Shown here: positions 13,014-16,666 of the stretch, in pieces | Layout: each line of letters begins with the position of its first letter | Position numbering within the stretch: the stretch's first letter is position 1 | Source of the DNA: Anaerolineales bacterium | GTDB lineage: Bacteria > Chloroflexota > Anaerolineae > Promineifilales > Promineifilaceae | Reading direction: 5' to 3' | Assembly: GCA_020432595.1 (NCBI GenBank) | Contig: JAGQGA010000002.1 | Coordinates: 18,166-34,831, forward strand | Length of the DNA: 16,666 nucleotides | Position numbers and translations under genes: made by a program | Notes under the pieces: model-generated | What the model saw: the letters and a program-made list of their open reading frames with translations, nothing else | Database searches by the model: none | Told to the model about the DNA's origin: nothing

Positions 13014-14951
13014 ATGTCCTTTCACGGCGGCGGCTGGTTTGCTTATTTAAGCCATGACGAAAAAGAAAACCAGCCAGTCATTACAAGAGAACTACTGCTG
13101 CGCGTTTGGCGCTTTGCCGAACCCTACTGGCTGCGTGTTGGCGGCCTCTTATTGAGCATTTTAATTATCACCGGGCTGGGGCTTCTTTCGCCCCTGCTTT
13201 TCCGCGACCTCATTGACAACGCCATTCCCAACCGCGACTTTGCCCGGCTCAACTGGCTGGCGTTGGGGATGATCGGCATTCCTCTGCTCAACGGCATCAT
13301 CGGCGTGTGGCAGCGCAACCTCAATTCGCAAATTGGCGAAGGGGTTATTTTTGATTTGCGTCGTGCGCTCTATGAACACATGCAGCGCATGTCGCTCCGC
13401 TTTTTCACCCAAACCCGCACCGGCGAGCTGATGTCGCGGCTCAACAACGATGTAGTAGGGGCGCAGCGAGCTATTAGCGATACGCTTGTCACCATCATCA
13501 GTAATTTGGTGTCGGTAGTCGCAACCATTGCCATTATGCTGACGCTTGAGTGGCGGCTGACGCTGCTGGGGGTTGTCATTTTGCCCCTGTTTGTGCTGCC
13601 CGCCCGCCGCATTGGCCGCGTGCTGCGCGATTTGCGCCGCGATTCGATGGTACGGAGCGCGGAAATGAACGCCACCATGAACGAAACACTCAACGTCAGC
13701 GGTGCCCTGCTGGTGAAGCTGTTTGGACGGGAGCAGCGAGAAATGGCGCGGTTTAGCCACGATGCCGAGGCGGTGCGCGACATTGGTATTCGTTCAGCCG
13801 TCATTTCGCGCTGGTTTTTTATGATGTTAGGAGTCGTTAGCGCTGTGGGAACGGCCGCTATTTTCTGGGTTGGCGGGCTGCTGGTGCTGCGCGGCGAATT
13901 CACCGTTGGCACCATTGTCGCCTTTGGCACTTACGTCGGCCAGCTTTATGGGCCGCTGATGGCACTGACCAATGCCCCGGTGGAGTTTGCCCAAAGCATG
14001 GTTAGCTTTGAGCGAGTGTTTGAAGTGCTGGATATTCCGGTAGAGATTGACGAAAAGCCGAATGCCAAGCCGTTGCCGCCGGTAGCGGGCAAAATCGCCT
14101 TTGAACAGGTGGCCTTTGACTATACCGTGGTGCCAGATGAGCGGCAGGTGGGGCTGACCGAGGTGCGGCGGCGGGGTGCTGCCTTGCTAAAGCGCGGCAA
14201 GCAGGCAGAAAACGGGGCGGCGGCTGACCCCAAAATCGTTCCCAGTCGTTCCCAGGCATTGGATGGGATTAGCTTTACGATTGAACCAGGGCAGTTGGTG
14301 GCTTTGGTGGGGCCAAGCGGGTCGGGCAAGACGACGACGACCTATCTCATTCCCCGGTTGTATGACCCCACAAACGGCCGTATTCTCATTGACGACCACG
14401 ACATCCGCGACGTAACCCTGGCTTCCCTGTCGGAAAACATCGGCATGGTGACGCAGGAAACTTACCTGTTCTACGATACCATTCGCGCCAATTTGCTTTA
14501 CGCTAACCCCGATGCCAGCGAAGCGGCGATGATGGCGGCGGCGCAAGCGGCCAATATCCACGACTTCATCATGTCGCTGCCCGATGGCTATGACACGGTG
14601 GTGGGGGAACGGGGCTATCGGCTGAGCGGGGGGGAACGGCAGCGGATTGCCATTGCCCGCGTGGTGCTGAAAGACCCGCGCATTTTGGTGCTGGACGAAG
14701 CGACTTCCAGCCTCGATTCGCTGTCGGAGGCGTTGATTCAGGAGGCGTTGCAGCGGGTGATGGAGGGGCGCACTAGTTTGGTGATTGCCCACCGGCTGTC
14801 TACGATTTTGGCGGCGGACAAGATTTTGGTGTTGGAAAACGGCCGTTTGCGCGAGCAAGGCACCCATGCCGAACTGCTGGCTCAGGGTGGGCTGTATGCC
14901 ATGCTCTACGAAACCCAGTTCCGCACGGTGGAATTGGAAATTGGGGATTAG
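13014..14951 (+). CDS. ABC exporter half-transporter (membrane domain fused to ATPase)
   Basis: A 645-residue multidrug/lipid-type ABC exporter subunit that should work as a homodimer in the inner membrane. The membrane domain (about 38-320) has about six hydrophobic segments and the coupling motif RFFTQTRTGELMSRLNNDV. The ATPase has Walker A GPSGSGKTT (433-441), Q-loop Gln481, signature LSGGERQ (537-543), Walker B ILVLDE (557-562) and switch His593, so it looks active. Odd point: about 35 extra, charged and Ala-rich residues (about 372-412) separate the A-loop Tyr370 from 'ALDGISF', where relatives have about ten. The start has a consensus AGGAGG. The last residues (EIGD) and the stop are encoded by the left edge of a heptamer hairpin. 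Substrate cannot be read from sequence. Confidence 0.93.
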   Translation: MSFHGGGWFAYLSHDEKENQPVITRELLLRVWRFAEPYWLRVGGLLLSILIITGLGLLSPLLFRDLIDNAIPNRDFARLNWLALGMIGIPLLNGIIGVWQRNLNSQIGEGVIFDLRRALYEHMQRMSLRFFTQTRTGELMSRLNNDVVGAQRAISDTLVTIISNLVSVVATIAIMLTLEWRLTLLGVVILPLFVLPARRIGRVLRDLRRDSMVRSAEMNATMNETLNVSGALLVKLFGREQREMARFSHDAEAVRDIGIRSAVISRWFFMMLGVVSAVGTAAIFWVGGLLVLRGEFTVGTIVAFGTYVGQLYGPLMALTNAPVEFAQSMVSFERVFEVLDIPVEIDEKPNAKPLPPVAGKIAFEQVAFDYTVVPDERQVGLTEVRRRGAALLKRGKQAENGAAADPKIVPSRSQALDGISFTIEPGQLVALVGPSGSGKTTTTYLIPRLYDPTNGRILIDDHDIRDVTLASLSENIGMVTQETYLFYDTIRANLLYANPDASEAAMMAAAQAANIHDFIMSLPDGYDTVVGERGYRLSGGERQRIAIARVVLKDPRILVLDEATSSLDSLSEALIQEALQRVMEGRTSLVIAHRLSTILAADKILVLENGRLREQGTHAELLAQGGLYAMLYETQFRTVELEIGD

Positions 14952-14995
14952 AGATTGGAGATTGGAGATTTAATTAATCTCCAATCCCCAATCTC
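14950..14995. repeat. RGRGATT heptamer inverted repeat (copy 4)
   Basis: Arms 14950-14971 and 14974-14995 match at about 20 of 22 positions with almost no loop. The heptamer text begins a little earlier, inside the exporter stop region (GGGGATTAGAGATT). Its right edge is 3 bp from the truncated acetyltransferase fragment, so the repeat lies at a rearrangement boundary. Confidence 0.88.
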
Positions 14996-14998
14996 CAC

Positions 14999-15157
14999 AC
15001 GGAAACGGCCGTTTTTGCCAACTACGCCATTCCCAGCCACCCCATTGACGGCAACGTAGACGAGGCCTTGGCCGCTGTGATTGCTGCGTTTCGCCAGCGG
15101 CAGCGCACGCCCCGCTTTAACTATTTGCAGCTAAAAAAGCATCTGGCCTCACAATAG
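14999..15157 (+). pseudogene. Truncated GNAT acetyltransferase fragment (partial duplicate)
   Basis: Positions 14999-15131 match 16036-16168 without gaps at 124 of 133 positions. The fragment keeps the reading frame (TETAVFANYAIPSHPIDG...) but lacks the first 33 residues and everything after TPRFNYLQ, where it runs into unrelated sequence and a TAG at 15155. Of the nine differences, seven change the amino acid (six residues in all) and two are silent. No start codon or ribosome site remains, as the hairpin at 14950-14995 abuts it. It is best read as the remnant of a tandem paralogue broken when the toxin module arrived. Confidence 0.85.
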
Positions 15158-15530
15158 AAATGCCACGAAACGGATGTAGAATTAAGAGATCCTGATCGCC
15201 AGTGACAATACATTGGGCATTTCCAGCGACTGCAAGCTCTAGAAACTTGTCATCCTTAGGATCACGACAAGCCATGATGCGCTCGTGAGTTTCGACAACT
15301 TTGGCTTCACGAACCAGCGCAGCCAAAAATGCTGCCCGTTCCTGCTCTGTGACATATTTGTTGAATTTGTCCCTTTTGAGGACATCGTTGAGTTCTTGGA
15401 TTGTTTCAACTGAAAGTAGTAACTGGCCTATATTATGTGCCTTGTCGAGAGCTTTTCGAGAAACAGAGTTCTTGAGTATGACTGCACTGATAAGGGCATT
15501 TGTGTCAAAAACAAAGCGATCACTCATCAT
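15117..15530 (-). CDS. PIN domain toxin (putative toxin-antitoxin ribonuclease)
   Basis: A 137-residue PIN domain protein of the 'putative toxin-antitoxin system toxin component, PIN family' type. Acidic active-site candidates are Asp9 (FVFDTN), Glu46 (ETIQELNDVL), Asp93/Asp94 (DPKDDKFLELA) and Asp112 (VTGDQDLL), as expected for a Mg-dependent RNase. Its ATG overlaps the end of the antitoxin gene (11 bp), giving translational coupling; a second Met follows immediately. The last four residues (AANS) and the TAA stop are encoded by the antisense of the duplicated acetyltransferase fragment, so the native C-terminal end appears to have been replaced. The conserved PIN core is complete. Confidence 0.9.
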   Translation of the reverse strand: MMSDRFVFDTNALISAVILKNSVSRKALDKAHNIGQLLLSVETIQELNDVLKRDKFNKYVTEQERAAFLAALVREAKVVETHERIMACRDPKDDKFLELAVAGNAQCIVTGDQDLLILHPFRGISIVRPDAFLAANS

Positions 15531-15747
15531 TCAATAGAGATTCCAAAAGTTCAGTTGTCATGCCTCTTGCAGCAGCATTATCGCTAATTTCATCCATCAC
15601 TTGGCTTAAAGAGTGTGCCATCGGATCAAATTCACGGAGCCAAAGATTGATGAGTAACTGCATCTTTCCCTTCTGTTCAGATGACGCTGTCTTATACAGT
15701 TGAACCACATCTTCTTCTAGTTGAATTTCAAGCGTTGCTAATGTCAT
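15520..15747 (-). CDS. Antitoxin partner of the PIN toxin
   Basis: A 75-residue acidic, mostly helical protein directly upstream of the toxin and overlapping it by 11 bp. The layout (small antitoxin first) and the pattern (TLEIQLEEDVVQLYKTAS..., MQLLINLWLREF, MDEISDNAAARGMT, LLESLLND) resemble small antitoxin-like proteins paired with PIN toxins in Cyanobacteria and Chloroflexota. GGAGGT at 15759-15754 gives a strong ribosome site 6 nt before ATG 15747. No classical DNA-binding fold is obvious, but the N-terminal strand-like segment could dimerise on an operator. It should neutralise the toxin and probably repress the shared promoter. Confidence 0.82.
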   Translation of the reverse strand: MTLATLEIQLEEDVVQLYKTASSEQKGKMQLLINLWLREFDPMAHSLSQVMDEISDNAAARGMTTELLESLLNDE

Positions 15748-15758
15748 CGCAGTACCTC

Positions 15759-15813
15759 CACAATTGTGTTAGGCTAGTATAGCATAATATGTCTTCGTTC
15801 CATCAGTTGGCAA
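15759..15813 (-). promoter_or_regulatory. Promoter and palindromic operators of the toxin-antitoxin pair
   Basis: On the minus strand, TTGCCA (15813-15808) and TATTAT (15789-15784) are separated by 18 bp, each matching five of six consensus bases. Between the -10 and the ribosome site lie two palindromes: GCTA-GTA-TAGC (15773-15783) and CACAATTGTG (15759-15768). Their position over the transcription start suits autorepression by the antitoxin or the complex. Confidence 0.65.
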
Positions 15814-15835
15814 GACATACATTGAGGAAGCGCAA

Positions 15836-15928
15836 ATGGCAAAAATCCCATCCTATGACAAAATGATGAACCCAGTTGTCCAGGTTGAACAGTTTCACGT
15901 TGACCCAGATTGGTTCTTCACCATATAG
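15836..15928 (+). CDS. Tiny reading frame, possible truncated gene start
   Basis: A 30-residue frame (MAKIPSYDKMMNPV..., ending DWFFTI) with a good ribosome site GAGGAA (15824-15829) 6 nt before its ATG. The first 14 residues recall the N-terminal start of winged-helix domains found in Mrr-like restriction proteins, but the frame then diverges and stops. It is divergent from the toxin-antitoxin promoter and ends 8 bp before the acetyltransferase start. It may be a remnant of a gene cut during the same rearrangement, or a leader peptide coupled to the downstream gene. Identity is weak. Confidence 0.4.
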   Translation: MAKIPSYDKMMNPVVQVEQFHVDPDWFFTI

Positions 15929-15936
15929 AGGTTCTG

Positions 15937-16666
15937 TTGATCGCAATTGAACGACTACACGCCCAACTGCAGGCTAGTGCAGCGCAGAATTTGCAGGCGG
16001 TGGCGGTGGGGTCGTTTGTTTGTTATTTTCATCCGACGGAAACGGCCGTTTTTGCCAACTACGCCATTCCCAGCCAACCCATTAACGGCAACATAGACGA
16101 CGCATTGGCCGCTGTGATTGCTGCGTTTCGCCAGCGGCAGTGCACGCCGCGCTTTGAATATTTGCAGCCCTTTGCCCCGGCACTGGCGCAGATTTTGGAG
16201 GCCAAGGGGTCTGTGCGCGAGATGGAGAGCTATTTGATGGTGTGCCAGCCGCCGCTGGTGCGCCCGGTGGCGGTTGACCCAGCCGTGACGATTCGGCTGT
16301 TGGGTGGGGAGGGGGAGGAAACGGCCGTTAAACAAGCCTTTGTTACCGTGCAGTCGCGGGCGTTTGGCGGTGACGACCAGCCAGCGGCCACCGCCGAAAG
16401 TGCCGAGGCGTTTTGGCGGCAATTTGCTGGGGTGGGCAAATTTATGGCTTGGTGGGACGGCGAGCCAGCGGGTGCGGGCAGCCTGACCCAGCCCCACGAC
16501 GGGGTGGCGGAGGTGGCGGGGATTGGGACGCTGGCGGCATTTCGGAGGCGGGGGATAGGAACGGCCGTTACCCACCACATTACCACCTATGCTTTTGCCG
16601 CCGGGTTAGATGCGCTGTTTTTGACGGCCGGCAACGAGATGGCCGGGCGCGTCTATGCCCAGGTCG
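15937..16666 (+). CDS. GNAT family N-acetyltransferase (3' end outside window)
   Basis: An open frame of 243 codons running off the right edge. The upstream in-frame stop is at 15901 and no ATG is available, so TTG 15937 is proposed as start, with AGAGG about 5 nt upstream. The N-terminal region (about 1-120; CYFHPTETAVFANYAIPSQP, then YLQPFAPALAQILEAKGSVREMESYLMVC) is typical of a class of two-part acetyltransferases. The GNAT domain starts near residue 120 and shows the acetyl-CoA loop RRRGIGTAV (203-211), preceded by VAGIGTLAAF. Substrate unknown. Residues 34-77 are duplicated at 14999-15131. Three AACGGCCGTT sites lie in it. The 5' end may be rearranged, because the tiny frame at 15836 abuts it. 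Confidence 0.85.
   Translation, partial: MIAIERLHAQLQASAAQNLQAVAVGSFVCYFHPTETAVFANYAIPSQPINGNIDDALAAVIAAFRQRQCTPRFEYLQPFAPALAQILEAKGSVREMESYLMVCQPPLVRPVAVDPAVTIRLLGGEGEETAVKQAFVTVQSRAFGGDDQPAATAESAEAFWRQFAGVGKFMAWWDGEPAGAGSLTQPHDGVAEVAGIGTLAAFRRRGIGTAVTHHITTYAFAAGLDALFLTAGNEMAGRVYAQV

Larger units (their letters stand above)
734..16569. repeat. 28 dispersed copies of the palindrome AACGGCCGTT
   Basis: Exact copies by hand count start at 734, 1043, 1607, 2253, 2600, 3560, 3656, 4506, 5181, 6090, 7256, 8483, 8846, 9612, 9987, 11051, 11460, 11470, 11567, 12059, 12366, 12773, 12815, 14838, 15004, 16041, 16320 and 16560. Three more share the ACGGCCGT core (8192, 8945, 14384). Uniform random sequence of this length would hold about 0.016 copies. 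All but one are in genes or the gene fragment: 21 read as Thr-Ala-Val, four as Asn-Gly-Arg and two as Glu-Arg-Pro-Leu. Confidence 0.95.

Noticed and set aside
15955..16578. A 207-codon minus-strand frame
   Set aside because: It is antisense to the acetyltransferase, whose plus-strand frame has clear GNAT motifs but no stop within the window.

Overview
The window reads as chromosomal DNA of a free-living bacterium, most likely a Chloroflexota member of the Anaerolineae type. This placement is an inference from gene content: a secreted multi-domain S8 protease ending in Trp-rich repeats, an FhaA/FhaB pair, a Uma2 protein, a selenoprotein SelD, a PIN toxin pair, and spacers filled with tandem-repeat hairpins. 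No rRNA, tRNA, CRISPR array or transposase gene was found.

Layout. Positions 1-689 are non-coding, with three terminator-like hairpins and a 10-bp direct repeat ahead of a secreted subtilase (690-4109, +). A strong bidirectional terminator separates this from a convergent GntR/UTRA repressor (4161-4889, -). A 919-bp gene-free stretch (4890-5808) follows, holding a possible small structured RNA and three palindromic repeat elements. Next comes an orphan NarL/FixJ response regulator (5809-6465, +). A minus-strand run reads selD (10601 to 9561), a large uncharacterised protein with a nucleoside-phosphorylase-like C-terminal half (9445 to 7718), and an M24 Xaa-Pro-type peptidase (7672 to 6572). 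A plus-strand run then reads FhaA-like, FhaB-like, Uma2 family protein and ABC exporter half-transporter (10831-14951). The right end holds a broken acetyltransferase fragment, a PIN toxin/antitoxin pair on the minus strand, a tiny reading frame, and a GNAT acetyltransferase running off the edge. The fragment and the GNAT gene share 133 bp at about 93% identity and flank the toxin module.

Three things stand out. (1) The palindrome AACGGCCGTT occurs 28 times by hand count, about one per 600 bp. It is nearly always inside genes and mostly in one reading phase (Thr-Ala-Val), which recalls HIP1 of cyanobacteria. (2) Most gene boundaries carry tandem heptamers arranged as inverted repeats, several of them supplying or touching stop codons. 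(3) selD carries an in-frame UGA at the catalytic position, so it encodes a Sec-containing selenophosphate synthetase that ordinary gene calling truncates by 45 residues.
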